NCBI GenBank assembly: GCA_947466165.1
Contig: CANIDW010000089.1
Span: 1-6,718, forward strand
DNA length: 6,718 nt
Origin: Comamonadaceae bacterium
GTDB taxonomy: Bacteria > Pseudomonadota > Gammaproteobacteria > Burkholderiales > Burkholderiaceae_C
Direction: 5' to 3'
The notes under the pieces are model-generated. The model was not told where the DNA came from and did not search any database. It saw only the letters and a list, made by a program, of their open reading frames with translations. A program made the position numbers and the translations under genes. Position 1 is the stretch's first letter, and each line of letters opens with the position of its first letter. Of the stretch, positions 1-6,252 are shown piece by piece.

Positions 1-99
1 GCGGGCGCTGAGCCACTGCATGGCCAGGCCAATTCGACCCAGCTGCGTACGGATTTCAGCCCAGGGCAGCTTTTTGGCAAAAGTCAAAATGCGTTGCAT
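1..99 (-). CDS. Unrecognised protein, N-terminal fragment (runs off left edge)
   Basis: An open frame on the minus strand begins with ATG at 99-97 and stays open to the window edge, giving 33 residues that begin MQRILTFAKKLPWAEIR. An in-frame TAA at 114-112 lies just upstream, so the start must fall within a few codons; ATG is the only standard choice apart from a CTG two codons earlier. A weak purine stretch (AACGAAAG) precedes it. The fragment is basic and amphipathic with no recognisable motif. It would be divergent from the yecA-like gene, with a 111-base spacer between the two starts. I do not recognise the family, and the short length means it could be a chance frame. Sequence to the left would settle it. 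Confidence 0.45.
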   Translation of the reverse strand, partial: MQRILTFAKKLPWAEIRTQLGRIGLAMQWLSAR

Positions 100-210
100 G
101 CGCAGCTTTCGTTAGGGAAAACAAGGGCCTGGGCCGGGTGGCAGATACACTTTCTACCATAAGAGGCTCAGCCGCAGCCTTGTTTCACACACTTTGAAGC
201 GCCGCAGCCC

Positions 211-1035
211 ATGCCTGACCCAACTGCTCCCACCGACCCGTACGCCGCCGAATTCCTGCCCCCCGAGGTGTTTGACGAGCTGGATGCCATCCTCGACGAA
301 TTGCGCACGCGTTACGACGAAACCCCGCAGTGGGAGTTTTGCGAAGGCTTCATGGCCGCCCTGATCTGCGGCCGTCGGCCCATGCCCGCCAGCGAATACC
401 TGCCCGTGCTGCTGGGCCTGAGCGACGCTGAAAGCCCGGGCAGCGATGGCGAAGTCGAAGGCGCTTTTGCCGGCGACGCGCAACGCGAGCGCTTCATGGC
501 GCTGTGGAACGCCCGCTGGTCCGAAGTGTCCACCGCGCTGGACGCCGAGTGCAAAACCCTGGAAGACGAGGACTGCTACCACCCCGAGGTGATGGACGTG
601 CGCGCCGCCGTGGCCGAACTGCCGCCTGAAGAGCAAGCCAACTTCAAAACCGAGGAACTGCCTGCCTTTGCCCAGGTGTGGGCGCTGGGCTTCATGTTTG
701 CGGTGGAAAGCTGGCCCGAGGACTGGGCCGCCCCGCGCGACAAGGACGCCGCCAAATGGCTGGACGACGCGCTCCTGGCGGTGGTCGCCATCACCGAAGA
801 CGACGAAGGTAGGCCCGAAGTTTCACCCCTGATGGAAGACGGCCCGCCCAGCACCAGCGTGGCCCGACTGAACGCCTTTGGCGACGCCATCTGGGCGGTG
901 TATGACCTGCGCGAACTCTGGCGCACTCTGGGTCCGCGTGTGGACACGGTGCGCAAAGAGCCCGCCCCCGGGCGCAACGACGAATGCCCTTGCGGCAGCG
1001 GCAAGAAATACAAGAAGTGCCACGGCGCAGGCTGA
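211..1035 (+). CDS. UPF0149/YecA-family protein with C-terminal SEC-C zinc motif
   Basis: The product is an acidic, soluble protein of 274 residues. Residues about 15-240 resemble the UPF0149 (YecA/YgfB-like) helical domain, with the two typical hydrophobic Gly-Phe-Met segments at 46-51 (GFMAAL) and 157-168 (around [12 protein letters not shown]). The C-terminus (253-274) is a clear SEC-C motif: Cys259-Pro-Cys261, then Cys270-His271, in a Gly/Lys-rich context. This is the Zn-binding element also found at the SecA C-terminus. E. coli YecA has the same architecture and is reported to bind ribosomes and metal through this tail. A similar role here is inference; the exact function is not established. 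The ATG at 211 has no strong Shine-Dalgarno (only GAAGCG some distance away), but no better start is visible upstream. The gene stands alone, divergent from the left-edge fragment and convergent with the dehalogenase-like gene, from which a repeat-bearing gap separates it. Confidence 0.88.
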   Translation: MPDPTAPTDPYAAEFLPPEVFDELDAILDELRTRYDETPQWEFCEGFMAALICGRRPMPASEYLPVLLGLSDAESPGSDGEVEGAFAGDAQRERFMALWNARWSEVSTALDAECKTLEDEDCYHPEVMDVRAAVAELPPEEQANFKTEELPAFAQVWALGFMFAVESWPEDWAAPRDKDAAKWLDDALLAVVAITEDDEGRPEVSPLMEDGPPSTSVARLNAFGDAIWAVYDLRELWRTLGPRVDTVRKEPAPGRNDECPCGSGKKYKKCHGAG

Positions 1036-1048
1036 ACAGCCGTAAGTC

Positions 1049-1076
1049 ATGGATCCCCGCATTCGCGAGGATGACG
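1049..1076 (-). repeat. Palindromic intergenic repeat, copy A (inverted)
   Basis: This 28-base element reads CGTCATCC...GGGGATCCAT on the minus strand. It contains an imperfect hairpin: ATCCCCGC (1053-1060) against GCGAGGAT (1065-1072), with one mismatch and a 4-base loop. It matches copy B at 21 of 28 positions in inverted orientation. The core (GTCAT-CC-...-GGATCCA) resembles the short intergenic palindromes common in beta- and gammaproteobacteria. It starts 13 bases after the yecA-like stop codon, where a transcript end is expected. Confidence 0.75.
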
Positions 1077-1102
1077 GGAACTGGTGTCATTCCCACCGCA
1101 TC

Positions 1103-1130
1103 CGTCATTCCTGCGTAGGCAGGAATCCAT
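1103..1130 (+). repeat. Palindromic intergenic repeat, copy B
   Basis: This 28-base element begins CGTCATTCC and ends GGAATCCAT. It contains a perfect hairpin: an 8-base stem ATTCCTGC (1107-1114) and GCAGGAAT (1119-1126), with loop GTAG. It is the inverted partner of the copy at 1049-1076, separated by 26 bases. A third, partial match (GTCATTCCCACC) sits between them at 1086-1097. The element lies just past the stop codon of the minus-strand dehalogenase-like gene, so the pair may act as a two-way transcript end. There is no long T-run, so a classical intrinsic terminator is not shown. Confidence 0.8.
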
Positions 1131-1147
1131 CCCCCTGCCCCTTTGTC

Positions 1148-2083
1148 TTAGCCGAAAAACTTCAGCAGCGCCGCCGTCGTCTCCTCAGGCAGCTCTTCCG
1201 GGATGAAATGGCCCGCCGGCATAGTCTGGCCTGAGACAGCACCTCTGCACTGAGCACGCCATAGCGCCAGCGGTTCAAACATGCGGTGCACCACGCCGCG
1301 TTCGCCCCACAGCACCAGAAGGTCGCAGCGAATCTGCTCGCTGCGCGCGCGGCTGTCGCGGTCGTGCTCGAGGTCAATTCCGGCGCTGGCCCGGTAGTCT
1401 TCGCAGGCGGCGTGAATCGCCTCTGGCGTGCAAAAGCTGCGCTCGTAGTCGGCCAATGCCTGCGGCTCGATGTAGCCCAGGCCCTGGCTGCCCCAGCCGC
1501 CCAACTTGGCGTGCAAATAGGCTTTGGCGGTTTCGGGGTGCCTGGCGCCCATCATGATCTCGGGCACCGGCGCTGGCTGCAGCATGTGAAACCAGTGGTA
1601 ATAAGCGCGGGCAAACTCCATGTAGGGCACGCGCAGGCTGCGGCCTTCGTACATGTCCAGGGTGGGCGCGATGTCGATCACGCACAGCCGTGTCACACGC
1701 GGCGCATGGTCCAGCGCCAGCCGGTGCGCCACGCGCCCACCTCTGTCATGGCCGCAAACGCCAAACTCGGACACGCCCAGCGCATCCATCACCGCCACCG
1801 CGTCTTGCGCCAGGTTGCGTTTGCTGTAGTTGCTGTGGTCGCTCAGGCCGGCTTGTTTAGACGAATCGCCATAGCCCCGCAAATCCGGCATGACCAGAAA
1901 AAAATGCGGCGCCAGCAGGCGCGCCACGCGTTGCCACATCACATGACTTTGCGGAAAGCCGTGCAAGAGCAGCAGCGCCCGCTTAGGCGGCTCGCCCGGC
2001 ACACGCAGCGAAAACCGCGCATGAATGCGTGCGCCATTGACTTCAAAGGTGCGCTGCTCAAATCCGTCAAACCAGGCCATCAT
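1148..2083 (-). CDS. Alpha/beta hydrolase, fluoroacetate/haloacetate dehalogenase-like
   Basis: The product is 311 residues, close to the usual 290-310 of this family, with no signal peptide, so it is probably cytosolic. Family members hydrolyse haloacetates to glycolate plus halide (EC 3.8.1.3); some act on related esters or epoxides. Visible elements in order are the oxyanion loop HGFPQS (41-46); the nucleophile elbow GHDRGGR with Asp113, Arg114 and Arg117; Asp137 in VIDIAPT (the likely triad acid); the lid pair His163-Trp164 (YYHWF); GGWG with Trp197; Tyr230 in CEDYRAS; and His292 in AGHFIPE (the triad base). Asp-Arg-x-x-Arg, His-Trp and Tyr form the carboxylate and halide pocket in characterised fluoroacetate dehalogenases, and all are present. 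The nucleophile is Asp, which excludes an ordinary serine esterase. Start: ATG at 2083 and ATG at 2080 are adjacent. The strong GAGGAG site lies 3 bases before the first and 6 before the second, so the second may be the true start. It is second in an operon with the hydrolase at 2091-2894. Substrate remains unproven; an epoxide hydrolase-like activity is the alternative. Confidence 0.87.
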   Translation of the reverse strand: MMAWFDGFEQRTFEVNGARIHARFSLRVPGEPPKRALLLLHGFPQSHVMWQRVARLLAPHFFLVMPDLRGYGDSSKQAGLSDHSNYSKRNLAQDAVAVMDALGVSEFGVCGHDRGGRVAHRLALDHAPRVTRLCVIDIAPTLDMYEGRSLRVPYMEFARAYYHWFHMLQPAPVPEIMMGARHPETAKAYLHAKLGGWGSQGLGYIEPQALADYERSFCTPEAIHAACEDYRASAGIDLEHDRDSRARSEQIRCDLLVLWGERGVVHRMFEPLALWRAQCRGAVSGQTMPAGHFIPEELPEETTAALLKFFG

Positions 2084-2086
2084 GGT

Positions 2087-2092
2087 CTCCTC
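2087..2092 (-). promoter_or_regulatory. Strong ribosome binding site overlapping upstream stop codon
   Basis: The minus strand reads TGAGGAGACCATGATG across 2093-2078. GAGGAG is a near-ideal Shine-Dalgarno. Its first bases belong to the TGA stop (2093-2091) of the preceding hydrolase gene. Ribosomes finishing the first gene therefore stop directly on the start site of the second, which predicts translational coupling. The spacing is 3 bases to the first ATG and 6 to the second. Confidence 0.8.
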
Positions 2093-2894
2093 AGGGTGCG
2101 ATGGTTTGTTGCACCCATTGCAAAATTTGGGCGGTGGCCACTTCAGGTGTGTCTTTGTGCCCGGCGGTCACCACCAGGTAGCGGCTGCGCGGGTGAGGCG
2201 GCGCTTTGGCATAGGCGAAATTTTCACCCGCTGCAAACAGCGGGTCGGTGTTGCCAATGACCCAAAGAAAGGGTACGGCTTGCTTGAAGCGCGCCGCCGT
2301 GGCGGGCATGTGACCCCAGCCGTCCGGCTCAAAATAGCTCAGCAAAATCTGGGCGGGCAAGTTGAAGTCGCGCCGCTGACCCTGGTTCATGTCATTGAGT
2401 TTGACTTTTTCGTCTGCCCGGCCGCCGGCGACGGCAGCACGGGCTTCATTCACGGCGCTGCGGACCATGCCGGATTCGAACATGTAACGGGGCGAATGAC
2501 CCGGCGCCATGGCGATGACGCCGTCGGCGTCACCCATTTCAGCCATGTAGGCCAGGGCGGCGTTGGCGCCAAAGCTGTGGCCGGCCAGCAGAACACGGCG
2601 GTAACCCTGGGCACGAAAAGTCTTGATTTGCGCGCTGATTTCCTGCAATGCGGCAGGGTAACCGGCGTCATAAGCGCGCCGGCCGGACCAGGGCATCTCT
2701 ATCGATTTGGCCTCACAGGCGGGCGCCATCGCGCGGGCAAAGCCATCGAGAAAGCGCGGCCCGCCCCATTTGCCGTGCATGACGATCATGGCGCAGGGCT
2801 TGCCATCGGCGGGTGTCTGCGCCAGAGCGGGCGACAGGCCGCCCATGAGCAGGCCGGACAGCAGGGTCAACAGGGCCAATGGGTAATTTTTCAT
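2091..2894 (-). CDS. Secreted alpha/beta-fold serine hydrolase, function unknown
   Basis: From the ATG at 2894 the product has 267 residues. Residues 1-25 are a clear Sec signal peptide: MKNYP, a Leu-rich core, and an Ala-Leu-Ala cleavage site before Gln26. The mature enzyme should be periplasmic or secreted. The alpha/beta hydrolase pattern is visible: a likely oxyanion strand ending MHGKWGG (39-45), the nucleophile elbow GHSFGAN with Ser107, a probable acid Asp217 in GNTDPLF, and the base His246 in TAGHKDTP. Cys34 and Cys60 in the mature part could form a disulfide. An in-frame ATG at 2936 would add 14 polar residues in front of the signal peptide and spoil its N-terminus, so 2894 is preferred; AAGGAA lies upstream at a rather long spacing. 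Substrate cannot be read from the sequence; an esterase or lipase-like role is a guess. It is the first gene of the operon whose second gene is the dehalogenase-like hydrolase. Confidence 0.8.
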   Translation of the reverse strand: MKNYPLALLTLLSGLLMGGLSPALAQTPADGKPCAMIVMHGKWGGPRFLDGFARAMAPACEAKSIEMPWSGRRAYDAGYPAALQEISAQIKTFRAQGYRRVLLAGHSFGANAALAYMAEMGDADGVIAMAPGHSPRYMFESGMVRSAVNEARAAVAGGRADEKVKLNDMNQGQRRDFNLPAQILLSYFEPDGWGHMPATAARFKQAVPFLWVIGNTDPLFAAGENFAYAKAPPHPRSRYLVVTAGHKDTPEVATAQILQWVQQTIAP

Positions 2895-2976
2895 GATCTT
2901 GGGGTTCTTTCCTTGCGGGCTTTTATCATCGGGCATCAGCAGTGCCGGCTGCGCCGTACTGCATCAACTTTTACCC

Positions 2977-2981
2977 AAGGA
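2977..2981 (+). promoter_or_regulatory. Ribosome binding site of the tautomerase gene
   Basis: AAGGA lies 5 bases before the ATG at 2987. It fixes that start rather than the in-frame ATG at 2942, which has no such site. It also leaves Pro directly after the initiator Met, as the tautomerase mechanism requires. Confidence 0.75.
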
Positions 2982-2986
2982 TAACC

Positions 2987-3178
2987 ATGCCCACCTACCA
3001 CATTGAAATGTTTGAAGGCCGCACCCCGGAGCAAAAGAAAAAACTGGTGGCGGAAGTCACCCGCGTCACGGTGGAAGTACTGGGGGGCTCTGCCGAGTCG
3101 GTGGACATCATCATTCACGAGGTCCAACGTGACAACTGGGCCACCGGGGGCAAGCTGTGGTCTGAGCCGCGCAGCTGA
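2987..3178 (+). CDS. 4-oxalocrotonate tautomerase-family protein
   Basis: The gene has 63 codons, giving 62 residues after Met removal, the usual size for this family of small oligomeric enzymes with an N-terminal Pro as acid/base. The protein begins MPTYHIEMFEGRTPEQKKK, and the EGR...EQK block is diagnostic. Counting Pro as residue 1, it aligns without gaps to classical 4-OT. Pro1 and Arg11 are present, but position 39 is Asp (SVDIIIHEV) where the classical enzyme has Arg, and position 50 is Trp in place of Phe (RDNWATGG). 4-oxalocrotonate itself is therefore a doubtful substrate; another enol/keto conversion or a promiscuous role is more likely. It is divergent from the hydrolase operon, with 92 bases between start codons, and convergent with gshB, whose stop codon directly follows its own. 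A TATCAT at 2924-2929 could be a -10 box, but no good -35 box accompanies it. No upper-pathway catabolic genes are nearby. Confidence 0.9.
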   Translation: MPTYHIEMFEGRTPEQKKKLVAEVTRVTVEVLGGSAESVDIIIHEVQRDNWATGGKLWSEPRS

Positions 3179-4150
3179 CTAGCGGACCGGCGGCGTAACC
3201 AGCGCAGCTTCCAGCGCGCCAACAAACATGGCCGCCACGTCAAAACCCGTCTGGTCAAAGATTTCCTGAAAGCAGGTCGGGCTGGTCACATTGATCTCGG
3301 TGATGCAGTCGCCGATCACGTCAATGCCGGCCAGCAAGAGGCCGCGCGCCGCCAGCACCGGGCCGACGGCTTCGGCGATCTCGCGGTCACGCGCAGACAG
3401 TGCTTGCGCCACGCCCAGGCCGCCTGCAGCCAGGTTGCCGCGCACTTCATTGCCCTGCGGAATGCGCGCCAGACAAAAAGGCACAGGTTTGCCGCCAATC
3501 ACCAGCACGCGCTTGTCGCCCTGGGCGATCTCGGATAAAAACTTTTGCACCATCACGCTTTGTGCGCCGTCTTTGTTCAGCGTCTCGATGATGCTGCCCA
3601 GGTTCATGCCATCGGCCTTGACGCGAAAGATGCCCATGCCGCCCATGCCGTCCAGCGGCTTCAAGATGATGTCCTGGTGCTCGGCATGAAAGCGCTTGAT
3701 GTCTTCCGCGTCACGCGTGACCAGCGTCGGGCCGATGAACTGCGCAAACTCCATGACGGCAAGTTTTTCAGGGTGATCGCGCAGCGCGCGCGGCCGGTTG
3801 AAAACACGGGCGCCTTCGCGCTCGGCTTGTTCCAGCAAATGCGTGCTGTAGAAATACTCGCTGTCAAAAGGCGGGTCTTTGCGCATGATGACCGCGCCAA
3901 AGTCTTTGAGTGCCTGCGGCCGTTCGTCGGGCTTGTGCTGCCTGGCAGTGAACCAATGGGCGGTGTCGCCGGTCAATTGGATGTCGCGCACAAAGGCCGT
4001 GACCGGCGCGCCGCGCTGCCACATGATGTCTTTGGGCTCGCAGACGCTGATGCTGTGGCCGCGCCGCTGGGCCTCACGCATCATGACAAAGGTGGTGTCC
4101 TTGTGAATTTTGAAGGACTCGAGCGGGTCAGCGACGAAAAGAATATTCAT
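3179..4150 (-). CDS. gshB: Glutathione synthetase
   Basis: The product catalyses the ATP-dependent joining of gamma-glutamylcysteine and glycine to give glutathione (EC 6.3.2.3), in the cytosol. Its 323 residues compare with 316 in E. coli GshB. The N-terminal substrate domain opens with MNILFVADPLESFKIHKDTT. MRKDPPFD (89-96) is the family signature. The ATP-grasp domain shows ILKPLDGMGGMGIF (162-174), the mobile glycine-rich loop. RGNLAAGG (237-244) and TEINVTSPT (284-292) complete the ATP/Mg and substrate site. All expected motifs are intact. The start is the ATG at 4150, which is where the family begins. It lies 32 bases after the kup stop and has no recognisable Shine-Dalgarno, so translation may depend on the kup transcript or be modest. 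The gene reads in the same direction as gshA and kup and is probably co-transcribed with kup. The stop (TAG, 3181-3179) touches the convergent tautomerase stop with no base between. Confidence 0.97.
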   Translation of the reverse strand: MNILFVADPLESFKIHKDTTFVMMREAQRRGHSISVCEPKDIMWQRGAPVTAFVRDIQLTGDTAHWFTARQHKPDERPQALKDFGAVIMRKDPPFDSEYFYSTHLLEQAEREGARVFNRPRALRDHPEKLAVMEFAQFIGPTLVTRDAEDIKRFHAEHQDIILKPLDGMGGMGIFRVKADGMNLGSIIETLNKDGAQSVMVQKFLSEIAQGDKRVLVIGGKPVPFCLARIPQGNEVRGNLAAGGLGVAQALSARDREIAEAVGPVLAARGLLLAGIDVIGDCITEINVTSPTCFQEIFDQTGFDVAAMFVGALEAALVTPPVR

Positions 4151-4182
4151 GGCTGGATTTTGGCAGGTCGCCGGCCCCGCCC

Positions 4183-6051
4183 TCAGATCTCGATCTTCGA
4201 GCCCAGTTCCACCACCGAGTTGTTGGGCAGTTTCAGGAAGTCGGCTGCGCCGCTGGCGTTGTGGTGCATTTGGGCGAACAGCTTTTCGCGCCAGGTGGCC
4301 ATGCCGCCGCCTATGGTCGGGATCACGGTGTCGCGTGACAAAAAGTAACTGGTGGTCATGCTTTCCAACTCGCAGCCCCGGTCTTTGAGGTTTTCCAGTG
4401 CTTTGGGCACATTGGGGTCGTTCTTGAAGCCGTAATGCAAAACCACTTGCCAGCAGTTATGACCCAGCGACTCGATCTCCAGCCGCTTTTCTAAGCCGAT
4501 CCAGGGCACTTCGTGGTTTTGCACTGTGACAAACAGGTTTTGCGCGTGCAGCACCTTGTTGTGTTTGAGGTTGTGAAGCAGTGCGTTGGGGACTGTGCCG
4601 CTTTCGGCTGTCAGAAAAACAGCCGTGCCATCGACCCGGGCTGGCGGGCTGATGAACACAGACTCCAAAAAAGACGGCAGGTCAATGGCGTCCGAGCGCA
4701 GCTTGCTGTTGAGCAGTTCGCGGCCTTTTTTCCAGGTGATCATCAGCGTGAAAATAGCGGCGCCAATGACCAGCGGAAACCAGCCGCCGGCAAACAGCTT
4801 CATCATGTTGGAGGCAAAGAAGGCAAAGTCCACCACAAAGAAAATGCCGGTGGATGCCAGACACAGCGACAGCGGGTACTTCCAGCCGTAGCGGACCACG
4901 TAAAAGGTCAGCACGGTGGTGATCAGCATGTCGGTACACACCGCAATGCCGTAGGCCGCTGCCAGGTTGCTGGACGAGCGAAACAGCAGCACCGCCAGCA
5001 CGATAGTGACAAACAGGCCCCAGTTGACCAGGGGCATGTAGATCTGGCCGGTGTCACGCACGCTGGTGTGCTGGATGTTCAGGCGCGGCAGGTAACCGAG
5101 CTGTATCACTTGTTTGGTCACGCTGAAAGCACCCGTGATCAGCGCTTGCGAGGCGATCACTGTGGCCATGGTCGCCAGCAGCACCAGAGGTACCAGAGCC
5201 CATTCGGGCGCCATCAGGAAAAACGGATTTTTAACAGCTTCAGGGTTTTTCAGCAGCAAGGCACCCTGGCCAAAATAGTTCAGCGTCAGCGACGGCATGA
5301 CCACTGAGAACCAGGCCAGGCGGATCGGTTTTTTGCCGAAGTGGCCCAGGTCGGCGTAAAGCGCCTCGGCGCCGGTCACGCACAGCACCACAGCGCCCAA
5401 AATAATGAAGGTGGTCCCGGGGTTGGTCCACATGAATGTCAGCGCGTAATGCGGGCTGACAGCTTGCAGGATGGCCGGGTAAGTGATGATTTGCGAAACA
5501 CCCAGCAAGGCCAGCACGCCAAACCACACCAGCGTGATGGGCCCGAAGAACTTGCCGATGCCGGCCGTTCCGCGTCTTTGCACGGCAAACAGGCCAAACA
5601 AAATGATCAGCGTCGCCGGGATCACATAGCTTTTGAAGGCCGGCGAAATCACTTCCAGCCCTTCGACCGCTGACAACACAGAAATAGCCGGTGTGATGAC
5701 GCCATCGCCATAAAAGAGGGAGGTGCCAAAAATGCCGATGAGCAAGAGCACGCGCCGCAGGCGGGGCTTGTCTTTGACCGCCTGTGAAGCCAGCGCCAGC
5801 ATGGCCACCAGGCCGCCCTCGCCGTTGTTGTCTGCGCGTAGCACCAGCAGCACGTACTTGATCGAGACGATCAGCGTCAGCGTCCAGAAAAAGATGGACA
5901 AGATGCCGTAGACATTGGCTGGAATAAATTCGACATGCCCGGAGCCGAAGACTTCCTTGATGGCATACAGAACACTGGTGCCGATGTCGCCGTAGACGAC
6001 ACCGATAGCGCCCAGGGTGAGCGCTGTGAGGGATGTTTTTGAGCTTGTCAC
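4183..6051 (-). CDS. kup: Kup (TrkD) family potassium uptake transporter
   Basis: This is an inner-membrane K+ importer, probably K+/H+ symport as in E. coli Kup. Its 622 residues match the family length. The N-terminal part (about 11-440) is highly hydrophobic and fits about 12 membrane helices. Signatures are [17 protein letters not shown] (14-30, acidic Asp22 in the first helix), RADNNGEGG (72-80), [16 protein letters not shown] (113-128), [14 protein letters not shown] (227-240, with Glu229), and [14 protein letters not shown] (317-330). Residues from about 440 form the hydrophilic cytosolic C-terminal domain, with the usual VFLTA (478-482) and [10 protein letters not shown] (570-579) segments. 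Translation starts at GTG (6051-6049), 8 bases after AGGGG (6064-6060). No upstream ATG in this frame gives a plausible extension. It lies 201 bases downstream of gshA and 32 bases upstream of gshB, all on the same strand. No c-di-AMP riboswitch-like element or convincing promoter was seen in the leader. Confidence 0.97.
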   Translation of the reverse strand: MTSSKTSLTALTLGAIGVVYGDIGTSVLYAIKEVFGSGHVEFIPANVYGILSIFFWTLTLIVSIKYVLLVLRADNNGEGGLVAMLALASQAVKDKPRLRRVLLLIGIFGTSLFYGDGVITPAISVLSAVEGLEVISPAFKSYVIPATLIILFGLFAVQRRGTAGIGKFFGPITLVWFGVLALLGVSQIITYPAILQAVSPHYALTFMWTNPGTTFIILGAVVLCVTGAEALYADLGHFGKKPIRLAWFSVVMPSLTLNYFGQGALLLKNPEAVKNPFFLMAPEWALVPLVLLATMATVIASQALITGAFSVTKQVIQLGYLPRLNIQHTSVRDTGQIYMPLVNWGLFVTIVLAVLLFRSSSNLAAAYGIAVCTDMLITTVLTFYVVRYGWKYPLSLCLASTGIFFVVDFAFFASNMMKLFAGGWFPLVIGAAIFTLMITWKKGRELLNSKLRSDAIDLPSFLESVFISPPARVDGTAVFLTAESGTVPNALLHNLKHNKVLHAQNLFVTVQNHEVPWIGLEKRLEIESLGHNCWQVVLHYGFKNDPNVPKALENLKDRGCELESMTTSYFLSRDTVIPTIGGGMATWREKLFAQMHHNASGAADFLKLPNNSVVELGSKIEI

Positions 6052-6059
6052 AAAAAATT

Positions 6060-6064
6060 CCCCT
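6060..6064 (-). promoter_or_regulatory. Ribosome binding site supporting the GTG start of kup
   Basis: The minus strand reads AGGGGAATTTTTTGTG, so AGGGG ends 8 bases before GTG. This supports a GTG start at 6051 instead of a later methionine, and it keeps the conserved N-terminal Kup segment whole. Confidence 0.7.
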
Positions 6065-6208
6065 GTTAGCGTATGTCGCTTCTGGGGGAATGGCTGTATT
6101 GAGGTTGGCTATTTTGCGCCTGAGCCGCAACTGTGCAAGCCGCTCTAGCCGAAGCGGACTCAAAAAACAGGGTTTTGTTGCAATGCAGCAACTGAAGGCG
6201 CCGCCGCA

Positions 6209-6252
6209 GGCCTTTTGCCGTCCGGCCCCCTGCGACCCTTACCAAAAAGGCC
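6209..6252 (-). other. Inverted repeat directly after the gshA stop (possible hairpin)
   Basis: Perfect 8-base arms GGCCTTTT (6209-6216) and AAAAGGCC (6245-6252) flank a 28-base GC-rich loop. One arm begins at the base following the gshA stop. The gap between gshA and kup holds little else: a small GTTGC/GCAAC stem (6177-6192) and a CCGCT/AGCGG stem (6141-6155). No T-run follows the main arms on the gshA strand, so a standard intrinsic terminator is not demonstrated. It could be a processing or attenuation structure, or chance. Confidence 0.3.

Noticed and set aside
146..160. TACACT and TACCAT as -10 boxes for the yecA-like gene
   Set aside because: Each matches the consensus at only four of six positions and no -35 box is convincing.
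1049..1234. Short plus-strand frame starting MDPRIREDDG in the repeat region
   Set aside because: It is a translation of the palindromic repeat itself and then runs antisense into the dehalogenase-like gene; such peptides are common annotation artefacts of this type of repeat.
2899..2929. Possible promoter for the tautomerase (TTGGGG ... TATCAT)
   Set aside because: The -10 box matches at five of six positions, but the -35 is poor and the 19-base spacer long, so it is not listed as a feature.
2895..2936. Extended start for the secreted hydrolase at 2936
   Set aside because: It would add 14 polar residues before a complete signal peptide and has no ribosome binding site; the ATG at 2894 fits better.
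1286..2984. Long plus-strand frames (324 and 319 codons) opposite the two hydrolases
   Set aside because: They are antisense shadows in GC-rich DNA, with His/Gln/Arg/Ala-rich low-information products; the minus-strand frames carry complete catalytic motifs.
3169..3209. 8-base direct repeat GCGCAGCT around the tautomerase/gshB junction
   Set aside because: It is short and mostly coding, with no associated element; this is expected by chance at this GC content.
3545..5307. Long plus-strand frames opposite gshB and kup
   Set aside because: They have no recognisable motifs and lie antisense to two well-conserved genes.
5240..6163. 307-codon minus-strand frame overlapping kup in another frame
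   Set aside because: It is an Arg/His-rich out-of-frame product of kup codons; the Kup frame holds all the family motifs.
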